64,000 nucleotides of DNA from Terrisporobacter vanillatitrophus (GTDB taxonomy: Bacteria > Bacillota > Clostridia > Peptostreptococcales > Peptostreptococcaceae): positions 3,100,001 to 3,164,000 of the forward strand of contig NZ_CP154625.1 in the NCBI RefSeq assembly GCF_051148895.1, in the 5' to 3' direction. The notes under the pieces are model-generated. The model did not search any database, was not told where the DNA came from, and saw nothing but the letters and a program-made list of their open reading frames with translations. Position numbers and translations under genes: made by a program. Positions 17,874-27,324 of the stretch are shown one piece after another; position 1 is the first letter of the stretch; the number at the start of each line of letters is the position of its first letter.

Positions 17874-18851
17874 TTAATTAATATTTCCACTATTAACAAC
17901 AGGCTGAGCATCTTTGTTTCCACAAAGTACTACTAATAAATTACTAACCATTGCTGCTTTTTTTTCATCATCTAATTTTACAATTTCATTTTCATTTAAA
18001 GAATTAAGAGCCATTTCTACCATACCAACAGCACCTTCAACAATTTTTTTACGTGCAGCAATAATTGCCTCAGCTTGTTGACGTTGAAGCATTGCAGCGG
18101 CTATTTCTGGAGCGTAGGCTAAATGAGTTATTCTAACTTCGCAAACTTCAAGGCCTGCCACATGAACTCTTGATTGTAATTCTTCTTTTAATTTATCTGC
18201 AACTTCTTGAGATGATCCTCTAAGGGTTTTTTCATCTGATGCATCATTAACATCATAAGGATATAGTCTTGCCACATTTCTAAGTGCGGTATCACATTGA
18301 ATTGATAAATAAGTTTTGTAATTATCCACATTAAATACTGCTTTTGTAGGATTTATAACTTTCCAAATTACTACTACTCCTATCATTATAGGATTTCCCA
18401 TTTCATCATTTACCTTTTGTATGCCATTATTTAATGTAAGAGTTTTAAGAGATACTTTTTTTGTTGCAGATGTTATTGCAGTTTCAGACTTGTTTTCATC
18501 TTCTTTTCCCTTAGCCATTCTTAATGTTGGTGATTCATATGTTGGATTTATAGCGCTACAAAATGGATTTACAAAATAAAAACCTTCTTTTGAAATTGTT
18601 CCATAATAATTACCAAATAGTACTAATACTATTGCCTCATTAGGATTTAATATCTTTAATCCACAAAGCATAAATATACCAGCTATAAAGCATATTATTC
18701 CTAATACTGTTGGAAAAGCTATATCTTTAATTATAGTAAAGTAAATTGCCACTGGAAAAATCAATATTAAAATTAACCCAATAATTAAACCCATCCAACC
18801 ACTCATCGGTTTAAGCTCTTTTGCATCAAATTTGATTCTTTCTTCAATCAT
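17874..18851 (-). CDS. SPFH/Band-7 domain membrane protein
   Basis: About 325 residues. Two hydrophobic helices (about 20-42 and 47-63) precede an SPFH domain (residues about 75-280: EGFYFVNPF, VVIWKVINPTKAVFNVDNY, LRNVARLYPYD, LEVCEVRITHLAYAPEIAAAMLQRQQA), ending in an alpha-helical tail. SPFH proteins scaffold membrane microdomains in complexes. The start at 18851 follows AGGAGGGG; the longer frame to 18953 overlaps the upstream gene. It forms a two-gene unit with the 62-residue membrane protein before it. Confidence 0.85.
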   Translation of the reverse strand: MIEERIKFDAKELKPMSGWMGLIIGLILILIFPVAIYFTIIKDIAFPTVLGIICFIAGIFMLCGLKILNPNEAIVLVLFGNYYGTISKEGFYFVNPFCSAINPTYESPTLRMAKGKEDENKSETAITSATKKVSLKTLTLNNGIQKVNDEMGNPIMIGVVVIWKVINPTKAVFNVDNYKTYLSIQCDTALRNVARLYPYDVNDASDEKTLRGSSQEVADKLKEELQSRVHVAGLEVCEVRITHLAYAPEIAAAMLQRQQAEAIIAARKKIVEGAVGMVEMALNSLNENEIVKLDDEKKAAMVSNLLVVLCGNKDAQPVVNSGNIN

Positions 18852-18904
18852 AATGTTCCCCTCCTTAAAATAAAATGATATCCTGCAGTCTTTCTTTGTT
18901 TTCA

Positions 18905-19093
18905 TTATTCTTTTACAAAAAACAAGTATGCTATTGTAAAAGCAATTTGCCAAAAGGTTAATATTATACCTGTGGCATACTGTTTAGATATAAATAATTC
19001 ATATATCCATACAACTACAAATAAAATTGTAAATATAATATATAGAAATAAAATAAAATTATTGCTAGAAGATTTCTTTTTCCTTAAACTCAA
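18905..19093 (-). CDS. Small membrane protein upstream of the SPFH gene
   Basis: A 62-residue protein with a basic N-terminus (RKKKSSSNN) and two hydrophobic helices. The start is TTG at 19093 with GAGGGG 7 bases upstream. A minus-strand TATAAT lies near 19155-19165, so it begins the unit that includes the SPFH protein 53 bases downstream. A partner of that protein is likely from position only. Family not recognised. Confidence 0.65.
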   Translation of the reverse strand: MSLRKKKSSSNNFILFLYIIFTILFVVVWIYELFISKQYATGIILTFWQIAFTIAYLFFVKE

Positions 19094-19171
19094 TTATATT
19101 GCCCCCTCAACACAAAGTGACTTAAAAGCTAAATAACAGGATATCATTAATTATATATTATACTATATTAC

Positions 19172-19642
19172 TTACCATCGCAAATCCGCTTTAATATAAT
19201 TTGGAGTTAAAAACAAATTTAATGCTTCTTTTATACTTCTAGTTACTATATCACTATTTATAATTAGTTTGCTACAAGTACCTTCTCCTTCAATAACGGC
19301 AACAGAAAGTTTCGCTTCTTTAAACATTTCTATATCATTAAAACCATTGCCAATTGTTGCAGTTACATTTCTTCCTAACCTCTTAACTAAATCACTTTTA
19401 TGCTTTCCTGCACATCCTGTTGGTATTGTAATTACTTTTAAATTTACTTTTTCACATTCTTCTTGCGCCATTCCATATGTATCTGCTGTAATAACGTATA
19501 TATTTATTATTTTTGACAATTCACTTAATTGTTCTTTAATATTTTCTAAGATTCTTCCATCTACAGCGATGGTTCCATTAAAGTCAAAAACTAGATTCTC
19601 TAACTCCAAACTTTCCCTTCCTGGTATATCAATTTTAATCAT
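19172..19642 (-). CDS. HAD-superfamily hydrolase (soluble P-type-ATPase-like)
   Basis: About 156 residues. The nucleophile motif is FDFNGT (second Asp replaced by Asn, usual in this branch), followed by VITADT, and the last motif IGNGFNDIEM. No cap domain is evident; it resembles the catalytic domain of P-type ATPases and acts as a small cytoplasmic phosphatase. It is the last gene after the pst genes, 22 bases after pstB, but a role in phosphate use is only inferred. Start: ATG at 19642; GTG one codon upstream is also possible (GGAGATAAT). Confidence 0.75.
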   Translation of the reverse strand: MIKIDIPGRESLELENLVFDFNGTIAVDGRILENIKEQLSELSKIINIYVITADTYGMAQEECEKVNLKVITIPTGCAGKHKSDLVKRLGRNVTATIGNGFNDIEMFKEAKLSVAVIEGEGTCSKLIINSDIVTRSIKEALNLFLTPNYIKADLRW

Positions 19643-19667
19643 CACATTATCTCCACTTTTTATATTT

Positions 19668-20417
19668 TTAAGTTCCCATATATTGAATATATTCTTTGCT
19701 TAAAGCTTGCCCAGGAGAATTGAAGAATTCTTCTGATGTTCCTGTTTCAATAATCTCTCCATTATCCATAAAAATAATATTATCACCTATTCTCTTGGCT
19801 TGAGCTAAATTATGTGTAACTATAACTATAGTATATTGATTCTTTAATTCCTTTAACATTTCTTCGATAAACCTGGTATTTTTCACATCTAAAGCAGAAC
19901 AAGGTTCATCTAATAATAATATTTTGGGCTTAACACTTAAACATCTTGCAATTGATAAACGTTGTTTTTGACCTCCTGATAATTTTCCAGCAAACATATG
20001 AAGGTTATCTTTTACTTCATCATACAACTTAGTTTGTTTAAGTAATTCTATTTTTCTTTTTTCTATTTCTTTATTATCATAATTATTGTGATATTTTAAG
20101 GCATATGTAAGATTTTTTTCTATAGAAAAAGGAAAAATTGTAGGGTTTTGAAAAACTAATCCAATTTGAGTTCTTAAACTCTGCAAGGGTATATCATTAA
20201 AATTTATTTCATCAATAATAATATTTCCTTCTATTTTTCCTCCTTCCTCTTCAATAATTCTATTAAAAGATTTTAATAATGTGGACTTTCCACATCCTGA
20301 TTGCCCAAGAATAACTGTTATTTCTTTTTCTTTTATACTAAAGTTAATATCATTTAATATTCTTTTTTTTCCAAAAATAACATTTAAATTTTCCACATTT
20401 AAAACATTTTTTTCCAT
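19668..20417 (-). CDS. pstB: Phosphate-type ABC transporter ATP-binding protein
   Basis: About 249 residues. Walker A GQSGCGKST (about 33), signature LSGGQKQRLSIAR, Walker B ILLLDEPCSALD and the switch His in VTHNLAQA. It drives the PstCA permease encoded just upstream; its 5' end overlaps pstA by 19 bases. The start at 20417 (GAAGGTG then ATG) gives MEKNVLNVENL, normal for this family. Phosphate is the likely substrate because the whole set with a PstS-like protein is present. Confidence 0.85.
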   Translation of the reverse strand: MEKNVLNVENLNVIFGKKRILNDINFSIKEKEITVILGQSGCGKSTLLKSFNRIIEEEGGKIEGNIIIDEINFNDIPLQSLRTQIGLVFQNPTIFPFSIEKNLTYALKYHNNYDNKEIEKRKIELLKQTKLYDEVKDNLHMFAGKLSGGQKQRLSIARCLSVKPKILLLDEPCSALDVKNTRFIEEMLKELKNQYTIVIVTHNLAQAKRIGDNIIFMDNGEIIETGTSEEFFNSPGQALSKEYIQYMGT

Positions 20418-21244
20418 GATGCACCTTCTCTCCATATTCCTATTAGCCTACATAAACCATTTATTATAAGTAACAATACCATTAATACAAAAGCTGTTCC
20501 ATAAGCATTTTCCAAAGATAATCCTTCATTTACTAAAATATATAAATGATATGGAAGAGCCATTATAGGTGAATTAATTTCACTTGGCAATCCAGAATAT
20601 ATAACTACTCCTGTGTACATTATAGGCGCTGTTGCTCCCATAGCATAAGCCATTCCTAAGGTTATACATGTTAATATATTTATCATAATATTGGGAAGAA
20701 TAATTCTAAATAAAGTATGGGACTTAGATACCCCAAGACATAACGAAGCCTTCATTATTTCTTCTCCACTATCCATTAATAACTTAATTAGTCTTATGGA
20801 TATAAAAGGTATTATCATAACAGAAAGCGTTATCGATGCACACAATAAGCCTCTTTCCATCCCAAACTTACATATTAGAATTGTATAACCAACTAGTCCC
20901 AATACAACAGAGGGCACACCTGACAATCCATAAATAAATGATACTGTTACATTTTTAAACTTAATAGAAGTGCAGTAAAATACTAAATATATAGAAATTG
21001 AAATTCCTAAAAAACCTCCCATTATTCCTGATAATAACCCCATAAGTAAACTTCCAACAATTGCAGGAAAAATTCCTCCCTCTGTTCCAAGAGGTGATCC
21101 TTTTGGACTATCAAATATAAAATCCACAGATATTACATTAAAACCTTTATATAATATATAAATAAAAATACCTAAAGTAATACTTATAACTAGTATTCCA
21201 GATATAAATACACATAACTTCAATAAATAATCTCTTTTTTTCAT
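20399..21244 (-). CDS. pstA: Phosphate-type ABC transporter permease PstA
   Basis: A 281-residue permease with six helices. GTEGGIFPAIVGSLLMGLLSG is typical of PstA, and the EAA-like loop (EEIMKASLCLGVSKSHTLFRIILP) that contacts the ATPase is present. It pairs with PstC, three bases upstream. GGAG lies 8 bases before the ATG. Confidence 0.88.
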   Translation of the reverse strand: MKKRDYLLKLCVFISGILVISITLGIFIYILYKGFNVISVDFIFDSPKGSPLGTEGGIFPAIVGSLLMGLLSGIMGGFLGISISIYLVFYCTSIKFKNVTVSFIYGLSGVPSVVLGLVGYTILICKFGMERGLLCASITLSVMIIPFISIRLIKLLMDSGEEIMKASLCLGVSKSHTLFRIILPNIMINILTCITLGMAYAMGATAPIMYTGVVIYSGLPSEINSPIMALPYHLYILVNEGLSLENAYGTAFVLMVLLLIINGLCRLIGIWREGASWKKMF

Positions 21245-21247
21245 AAT

Positions 21248-22114
21248 TTACTCCATTCTGCTCTTAATTTTTAAGTATTTTGCTAAGGCAAAAATTATTA
21301 TAAGTAAAAATATTAAAACCACATTAGCTCCATATAAGGCAGATGCATGTAAACTACCATACTGGACAGTTCCCATTTCTAAAGCTGTCAATGAAGGTAT
21401 AGTCTCTCCTCTAGAAAATAGTCTAGGCATTATTGAGGAGTTACCCATTACCATCATTACAGCCATAGTTTCTCCCATAGCTCTTCCAAAGGACATCATT
21501 ATAGCTGAATAGATACTGTTTTTTATTGATGGAAGTATAGCTTTCATTATAGTATATTCTTTAGATACGCCCAAAGATAAAGACTCTATTTCAAATTTAT
21601 TTTTAGCTTCATCTATGGATTCACTGCAATTTGATATTATATATGGTAATAACATAATTGCTAACAATATACCTGCTGCCAATACACATTCTCCAGATGC
21701 CATATTAAAAAATATTTCAAAATATTTTACTATTATTACTAAACCAATAAACCCAAATATAACAGATGGAATACCAGCCAATAAATCTATGAACGACAAT
21801 ATAGTCTTTGAAATACTTTTTTTACTATAAAAACCTAAGAAAATTGCACATCCTAGCCCTATTGGAAGAGCTATAAGCACTGCTAAGAATGAAACATATA
21901 GCGTTGCTAAAATCATCGGCAACAAAGAATAACTTGCTTTTGATTTTAAAGGGTTCCATCCTCCCGAAATAAAAAATCCATTAATACCTATTTCTTTAAA
22001 GAAAGGAATGCTTTCTATTATTACGCATGCAAATAAAGATATTACTATTGATAAAAACAAAAGTACTGTTAAAAGCAAAATATATTTAATAAAACTGTCT
22101 TTTATATATTTCAA
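21248..22114 (-). CDS. pstC: Phosphate-type ABC transporter permease PstC
   Basis: A 288-residue permease. GGWNPL, IPSVIFGFIGL and the loop SIDEAKNKFEIESLSLGVSKEYT, then GRAMGETMAVMMVMGN, are typical of PstC. Start TTG at 22114 behind AAGGTG. It lies after pstS with a terminator-like hairpin between, so the binding protein is probably made in excess. Confidence 0.88.
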   Translation of the reverse strand: MKYIKDSFIKYILLLTVLLFLSIVISLFACVIIESIPFFKEIGINGFFISGGWNPLKSKASYSLLPMILATLYVSFLAVLIALPIGLGCAIFLGFYSKKSISKTILSFIDLLAGIPSVIFGFIGLVIIVKYFEIFFNMASGECVLAAGILLAIMLLPYIISNCSESIDEAKNKFEIESLSLGVSKEYTIMKAILPSIKNSIYSAIMMSFGRAMGETMAVMMVMGNSSIMPRLFSRGETIPSLTALEMGTVQYGSLHASALYGANVVLIFLLIIIFALAKYLKIKSRME

Positions 22115-22163
22115 TAAATCACCTTCTTATTTTTTATTAATTTAATTGTAATAAATTTTAACT

Positions 22164-22200
22164 AAAAAAGAGCTTAAATACAAAATAATAAGCTCTTTTT
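22164..22200 (-). terminator. Hairpin between pstS and pstC
   Basis: Arms AAAAAGAGCTTA and TAAGCTCTTTTT with a T-run on the minus strand. It lies inside the operon and likely acts as a partial terminator or RNA stabiliser. Confidence 0.75.
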
Positions 22201-22218
22201 ATAAAATATTTATATTTT

Positions 22219-23118
22219 TTATTTATTCATTGGAATAAAACCTAATTCTTCTACCATAGCTTGTCCTTCTGTACCTAAAACATAGTCTATAAATGCTTGT
22301 TGTTCAGCAGTTGGCTCACCATTACCTAATATTAATAAAGGTCTTTGTATTTTATAATCACCACTTAATATATTTTTTGCATTGGCTTCTACGTCATCAA
22401 CTTTTAACTTAGATATTTTACCTTCATTTTGATTTGCTAAACCATATGAAGCGTACCCTATAGCATATTCATTTTCTATTACTTTAGATACTAAAGCTCC
22501 CATAGAAGCTGCTTGTATAGCATCTGCTTTTATTTCTGTATCCCCCATTATAGCCTTTTGGAACACTTCATGAGCTCCTCCACCAATATCTCTAGTTACT
22601 ACAACTATTTCTTTATCTGGTAAAGATGAATCTACATCTTTCCAAGTTTTATATTCTCCTGAGAATATTTTTGCTACCTCTTGTGATGTTAAATTATCTT
22701 TTACTTTTAATATAGGATTTTTAGGATTAACAGCTATTGTTAATGCGTCTATACCTACTTGGTATTCTTTTTCATTTTCTATTTTTTCTTTTTCTTCGTC
22801 TTTTACTTTTCTTGCAACCATACCAAAGTTTTCTGTCTTATCAATTACAGCTTGTACACCTTGGCCTGAACCACCTGCTGATACATATATTTCTATATTA
22901 TCTTCTGAAAAGTCTTCATTTACCTTATTCCAAGTCCCATAAGATTCAATAAATTCTAATGATATTTTTGACATAACTGGCGCTAAAGTTGATGAACCTA
23001 TAAACATTATTTGTGATTTATTCTTTGGTTCACTTTTATCTTCTCCACCACTACTACAAGCAACTAATGATAACATCATCGCCATAGACATAAATATAGC
23101 CCAAAATTTCTTTTTCAT
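22219..23118 (-). CDS. pstS: Phosphate-binding lipoprotein PstS
   Basis: About 299 residues with a lipoprotein signal peptide and lipobox LSLVAC (Cys about 22). The mature part has the PstS pattern: SSTLAPV near residue 40, SAGGSGQGVQAV and RDIGGGAHEVF, which form the anion site in this family. It captures phosphate at the outer surface for PstCAB. The start at 23118 has GGGGGG before the ATG; the frame is open to 23169 without one. Tungstate or another oxyanion cannot be fully excluded but the motifs favour phosphate. Confidence 0.88.
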   Translation of the reverse strand: MKKKFWAIFMSMAMMLSLVACSSGGEDKSEPKNKSQIMFIGSSTLAPVMSKISLEFIESYGTWNKVNEDFSEDNIEIYVSAGGSGQGVQAVIDKTENFGMVARKVKDEEKEKIENEKEYQVGIDALTIAVNPKNPILKVKDNLTSQEVAKIFSGEYKTWKDVDSSLPDKEIVVVTRDIGGGAHEVFQKAIMGDTEIKADAIQAASMGALVSKVIENEYAIGYASYGLANQNEGKISKLKVDDVEANAKNILSGDYKIQRPLLILGNGEPTAEQQAFIDYVLGTEGQAMVEELGFIPMNK

Positions 23119-23316
23119 TTCTAATCCCCCCTGTTTTGTTAAATTTATGTTAAATTTATCCAAATTCATTTTATCACAAGTCTTATGGAAATATTTGTAA
23201 TAAAAATCTTTTATGTATTGAAATATTAAATATATTTTATACTTTTATAGTTTTTATCTATAAATATATTTTTTCTTTTTACTAATCTTTATGTGGATAT
23301 CTCAAAATTAATACAC

Positions 23317-23322
23317 TATAAT
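23317..23322 (+). promoter_or_regulatory. Candidate -10 box of the glycyl radical enzyme operon
   Basis: TATAAT at 23317-23322, about 50 bases before the start; no good -35 is seen at the right distance, so activation by a regulator such as the one at 26687 is possible. Confidence 0.45.
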
Positions 23323-23372
23323 ATAACAAATATATAAAATAACGTACAAATAAAAATTAGGAGGGGTATATT

Positions 23373-25745
23373 ATGAGTATAAGTACAAGAATAGAAAAAT
23401 TTAGACAAGAATATGTTTTCACTAAACCAGCTATAAGTACTGAAAGAACTAAAATTTATACTGAATCATACAAAGAAACCGAAGGAGAACCTATGTGTAT
23501 AAGAAGTGCAAAAGCTTATTTAGCGGCTTGTGAAAAACTTCCAATAACAATATTTGAAGATGAACTTGTGGTGGGGGCTGCTGGTGAATTTAAAAGAACA
23601 GGTATACTTACTCCTGAGTTTTCATGGAAATGGGTAGATAAAGAAATGGATAAATTCGCTACTAGAAGTCAGGATCCTTATGAAATGAATGATAATCAAA
23701 GAGAATTTATGAGAAAAGAAATTTTTCCATATTGGGATGGTAAATCTCTTGAAGATAAATTTTTAAAAAGAGTTCCTAAAGATACTGCAAAAATATTAAT
23801 TGATACAGGAATTATAGATAATGACTCAAAATGGCGCCAAGCTGTTGGTGAAGTCACTCCTGATTACGAAGATATATTATTTCCAAAAGGATATATAAAA
23901 ATAAAAGAAGAAGCATTAGAGAAGATAGACACTTTAGATATAGCTGTTCCTGAAAATATAGAAAAAATAGATTTTTACAAATCTTTAGTTATAACTTGTG
24001 ATGGAATTATGACTTTAGCTAAAAGATACTCTGATTTAGCCTTTGAAATGAGTAAAAATGAAGAAAATGAAACTAGAAAAGCAGAATTAATAAAAATAGG
24101 AGAAGTATGTAGAAAGGTTCCTGCTAATCCTCCTCAAAGTTTTTATGAAGCAATTCAATTTGTTTGGTTCGTTCAATTAGGTGCAATCATAACTGAAAAC
24201 CCCTTGGCTTTAAATCCTGGAAGATTTGATCAATACATGTATCCTTATTATGAAAATGATATTAAAATAGGTCTTATTACTGAAGATGATGCTTTAGAAT
24301 TAATAGAAGCTTTATGGTTAAAGTTCTCTGAATGGATTTGGACAATATCAGAAAATACATCTGGTTATTTTGCTGGATATAACCAATTCCAAAACTTAAC
24401 CGTAGGCGGTAAAAAACGTGACGGCTCTGATGCAACTAACGATTTATCTTATCTTTGCTTAAAAGCAACAAAAGATATAAAAACTCATCAACCAGGTCTT
24501 AGTGTAAGAATTCATCCAGGAGCTCCTGATGATTTTATAATGGCAGTTTGTGACTTAGTTGCTAGTGGAAGTGGATTCCCTGCCATCCATTCTGATTCAT
24601 GTGGTTGTCAAATGCTTCTTCAAAATGGATATGATCCCGATGATGCAAGAGACTGGAATAACTGTGGTTGTGTCGTACCTCATTTTAGGAAAACTGGTCA
24701 ATGGACTTCAGCTGTAAACATTAACTTCTCTGCTGCTTTAGAATATGCCATGAATCAAGGTTATTCTAGAATGACTGGAGAAAAAATGGGGTTATCTGAA
24801 AAACAAATCACTTCTTTTACTTCTTTTGAAGAATTAATGGAAGCTTTCTATAAACAATTTGCTTACTTAATAAGACATTCTGTAATAGGAAGTACAATAG
24901 CTCAAACTGTTCATACAGAAGTTGTTCCAAGACCATTTTTATCAATATGTGTAGATGGATGTTTTGAAAAAGGTTTGGATTTATCTAAAGGGGGAGCAAA
25001 ATATAATGTAGGTCCTGTACTTACTGGAATAGGTCTAGGCCAAGTATCAAACTGTTTAGCTATAATAAAAAAATTAGTATTTGAAGACCAAGTTACTACT
25101 TTAGATGAAATAGCTAAAGCACTAAATGACAACTGGGAAGGTCATGATGAGCTAAGAAAATTAACTGAGACTGTTCCCAAATACGGAAATGATAATGATT
25201 ATGTGGACCAAATAGCTTTAGAAATATCAAACTTTTATTATCACGAAACAAGACAATACAAAGATATATTTGGTTCTCCATTTAACTCTGCTTTTATGGG
25301 AATATCAAATTATATTCCCACAGGTAGAATAATTGGAGCCACTCCAGATGGTAGAAAAGCTGGAGCTCCCCTTACGGAAGGAGTTTCTCCTTATGCAGGA
25401 ACTGATATAGATACTCCTCTTGCTGCAATGAAGTCAGCTGCTAAGATAAATCATGATTTACACTCTGGTGGTACACTACTTAACTTAAGATTAAATCATG
25501 ATTTAGTTTCTACACCTAGGGGCCAAAGAAACTTAGCATCTATGATACAATCTTATTTTGCTCTTGGAGCATTTCATGTTCAATTTAATACTGTATCAAA
25601 TGAAATTTTGTTAAAAGCACAAGAAAACCCAGATGAATATAGAGATTTATTAGTTAGAGTTGCAGGATATTCTACTCAATTTGTTAACTTATCAAGAGAA
25701 ATGCAAGATGCAATTATAGCTAGAAATGCTCACTGTGAGTTTTAG
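23373..25745 (+). CDS. Glycyl radical enzyme of unassigned class
   Basis: A 790-residue protein with full PFL-like architecture. The radical loop is RVAGYS with G765; the thiyl cysteine is C433 in NCGCVVPHF. Aligned with clostridial B12-independent glycerol dehydratase (from memory), C433 is kept, but the catalytic Glu of GCVE is V435, the His of VGHVSVDY is E160, and the Asp of WHDSAF is lost. These changes rule out a glycerol/diol-dehydratase mechanism and the GCVE-type lyases. A CC pair as in true pyruvate formate-lyase is also absent (CGC). There is no small subunit gene as in hydroxyphenylacetate decarboxylase. Arylacetate decarboxylation or an untested reaction are options. Activase follows 12 bases downstream. 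Confidence 0.85.
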   Translation: MSISTRIEKFRQEYVFTKPAISTERTKIYTESYKETEGEPMCIRSAKAYLAACEKLPITIFEDELVVGAAGEFKRTGILTPEFSWKWVDKEMDKFATRSQDPYEMNDNQREFMRKEIFPYWDGKSLEDKFLKRVPKDTAKILIDTGIIDNDSKWRQAVGEVTPDYEDILFPKGYIKIKEEALEKIDTLDIAVPENIEKIDFYKSLVITCDGIMTLAKRYSDLAFEMSKNEENETRKAELIKIGEVCRKVPANPPQSFYEAIQFVWFVQLGAIITENPLALNPGRFDQYMYPYYENDIKIGLITEDDALELIEALWLKFSEWIWTISENTSGYFAGYNQFQNLTVGGKKRDGSDATNDLSYLCLKATKDIKTHQPGLSVRIHPGAPDDFIMAVCDLVASGSGFPAIHSDSCGCQMLLQNGYDPDDARDWNNCGCVVPHFRKTGQWTSAVNINFSAALEYAMNQGYSRMTGEKMGLSEKQITSFTSFEELMEAFYKQFAYLIRHSVIGSTIAQTVHTEVVPRPFLSICVDGCFEKGLDLSKGGAKYNVGPVLTGIGLGQVSNCLAIIKKLVFEDQVTTLDEIAKALNDNWEGHDELRKLTETVPKYGNDNDYVDQIALEISNFYYHETRQYKDIFGSPFNSAFMGISNYIPTGRIIGATPDGRKAGAPLTEGVSPYAGTDIDTPLAAMKSAAKINHDLHSGGTLLNLRLNHDLVSTPRGQRNLASMIQSYFALGAFHVQFNTVSNEILLKAQENPDEYRDLLVRVAGYSTQFVNLSREMQDAIIARNAHCEF

Positions 25746-25757
25746 TTGGTGATAATA

Positions 25758-26660
25758 ATGACTACTAGTGGAAAAGTTGTACGTATACAAAAATTTTCAG
25801 TTAATGATGGTGATGGAATAAGAACTACTGTATTTTTAGAAGGCTGTCCTCTAAAATGTAGATGGTGCTCTAATCCTGATTCATGGAGTGGAATTGTAAA
25901 ACTAGGCGTTTCAAGAGAACATTGTATAGATTGTAAAAAATGCATAAGTGTCTGTCACAAAAATATTTCTTCTTTATTTAATAGAAATGAAATAAATGAA
26001 AAATGTGATTTATGTGGTGAATGTGTTAAGAACTGTCCTCAAAATGCCATAAGTCAGATGACTCATATTATAACTGTTGATGATGTTATAAAATCTATTG
26101 AAAAAGACTTAGTTTTCTTTTTAAATTCAAATGGTGGCATAACATTTTCCGGTGGTGAGCCTACTTATCAACTTGAATTTTTAAGAGATCTGGTTTATCA
26201 TTTTTATAATAAAGGAATTCATACTGCCATAGAAACTTGCGGAGTTTTTAACTTTGACAAATGCAAAGATATCTTTCAAAAGCTAAATCATATATTTGTT
26301 GATATAAAAAATATGGATAGCAATAAACATAAAGAATACACAGGTCTTGGCAATGAATTAATCCTTGAAAATATAATAAGAATGGCTAAAATAAACAAAA
26401 GTATGGTTGTAAGAATTCCTGTTATTCCAGGATTTAATGATGATATTGAAAATATTACTTCCACATCTCAGTTTGTAAAGAAAAATATTAAATCACCTAA
26501 AATAGAACTTCTTCCTTATCATATGTTTGGTATAGACAAGTACAAAAACTTAGGTTTGGAGGATTATATTTATAAATATGAAACTCCAAGTGATAAAACC
26601 ATGAAAAAATTAGAAGAAGTAGTTAAGAACTGCGGTGTTGAAGTCATGAAATACAAATAG
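25758..26660 (+). CDS. Glycyl radical enzyme activating enzyme (radical SAM)
   Basis: About 300 residues. The radical-SAM cluster motif is C30-x3-C34-x2-C37 (GCPLKCRWC), followed by two ferredoxin-like clusters (CIDCKKCISVC and CDLCGECVKNC), then FSGGEP for SAM binding. It makes the glycyl radical on the partner enzyme by hydrogen abstraction. The two extra clusters place it with activases of non-PFL glycyl radical enzymes. The ATG at 25758 follows GGTGAT; a TTG at 25746, right after the upstream stop, is an alternative. Oxygen-sensitive by chemistry. Confidence 0.9.
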   Translation: MTTSGKVVRIQKFSVNDGDGIRTTVFLEGCPLKCRWCSNPDSWSGIVKLGVSREHCIDCKKCISVCHKNISSLFNRNEINEKCDLCGECVKNCPQNAISQMTHIITVDDVIKSIEKDLVFFLNSNGGITFSGGEPTYQLEFLRDLVYHFYNKGIHTAIETCGVFNFDKCKDIFQKLNHIFVDIKNMDSNKHKEYTGLGNELILENIIRMAKINKSMVVRIPVIPGFNDDIENITSTSQFVKKNIKSPKIELLPYHMFGIDKYKNLGLEDYIYKYETPSDKTMKKLEEVVKNCGVEVMKYK

Positions 26661-26686
26661 CCACAATAAATTATGGAGATGAATTT

Positions 26687-27238
26687 ATGATGACACAAAT
26701 CCCAAAAGTTGGGCAAAACTTAAGAAAATTACGAAACGATTTAGGACTAAGCTTAGATGAAGCATCTAAATTAACTGGCGTTAGTAAGCCCATGTTAGGC
26801 CAAATTGAAAGAGGTGAATCTAGTCCTACAATCTCAACTTTATGGAAAATTTCTTCTGGTCTTAAAGTTAACTTTACTTCTCTTTTAGACGATAACTCTG
26901 GAGAATTAGTTCTTGTAAAGAAAGAAGATGTTGAGGTAGTTCAAGAAGAAGATAGTCATATGAGACTATTTCCTATTTTTCCCTTTGATTCCAAAAGTGG
27001 AATGGACGTATTTATTATAGAATTAGATGTAAACCGTAAGCATACATCTGCAACTCATAAAAATTTATTGGAAGAAATAGTTATGGTTACAGAGGGTTCC
27101 TTAGAACTTACTATTGAAGATAAGACTTTTATATTAGAAAAAAATCATTCATTAAAGTTTGATGGTAGCTTAAATCACTCTTATAAAAATTGTGGTAATA
27201 ATAAAACAGTTTTTTATAATATAGGAATTTACAAATAA
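26687..27238 (+). CDS. XRE-family regulator with cupin domain
   Basis: A 183-residue protein. An HTH domain (residues about 8-62: LRKLRNDLGLSLDEASKLTGVSKPMLGQIERGESSPTI) is joined to a cupin domain (about 105-180: THKNLLEEIVMVTEGSLEL). Such regulators bind a small ligand in the cupin barrel and control neighbouring catabolic genes. It follows the activase by 26 bases and ends at a terminator (27242), so it is probably the local regulator of the glycyl radical enzyme and may sense its substrate or product. Confidence 0.88.
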   Translation: MMTQIPKVGQNLRKLRNDLGLSLDEASKLTGVSKPMLGQIERGESSPTISTLWKISSGLKVNFTSLLDDNSGELVLVKKEDVEVVQEEDSHMRLFPIFPFDSKSGMDVFIIELDVNRKHTSATHKNLLEEIVMVTEGSLELTIEDKTFILEKNHSLKFDGSLNHSYKNCGNNKTVFYNIGIYK

Positions 27239-27241
27239 TAT

Positions 27242-27273
27242 AAATGAGTAACAATTTAAACTGTTACTCATTT
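27242..27273 (+). terminator. Terminator of the glycyl radical enzyme operon
   Basis: A 12-bp stem (AAATGAGTAACA, TGTTACTCATTT) directly after the regulator stop codon; the T-run is interrupted. Confidence 0.75.
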
Positions 27274-27324
27274 ATATTATTAAATTAAAAAACAATTGAG
27301 GTATAATAAGCCTATGCTATAAAA

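Noticed and set aside
19172..23118. Molybdate/tungstate transporter instead of phosphate
   Set aside because: The binding protein has PstS-type SSTLAP, GSGQGVQAV and RDIGGGAHEVF motifs and there are two permeases, as in Pst systems.
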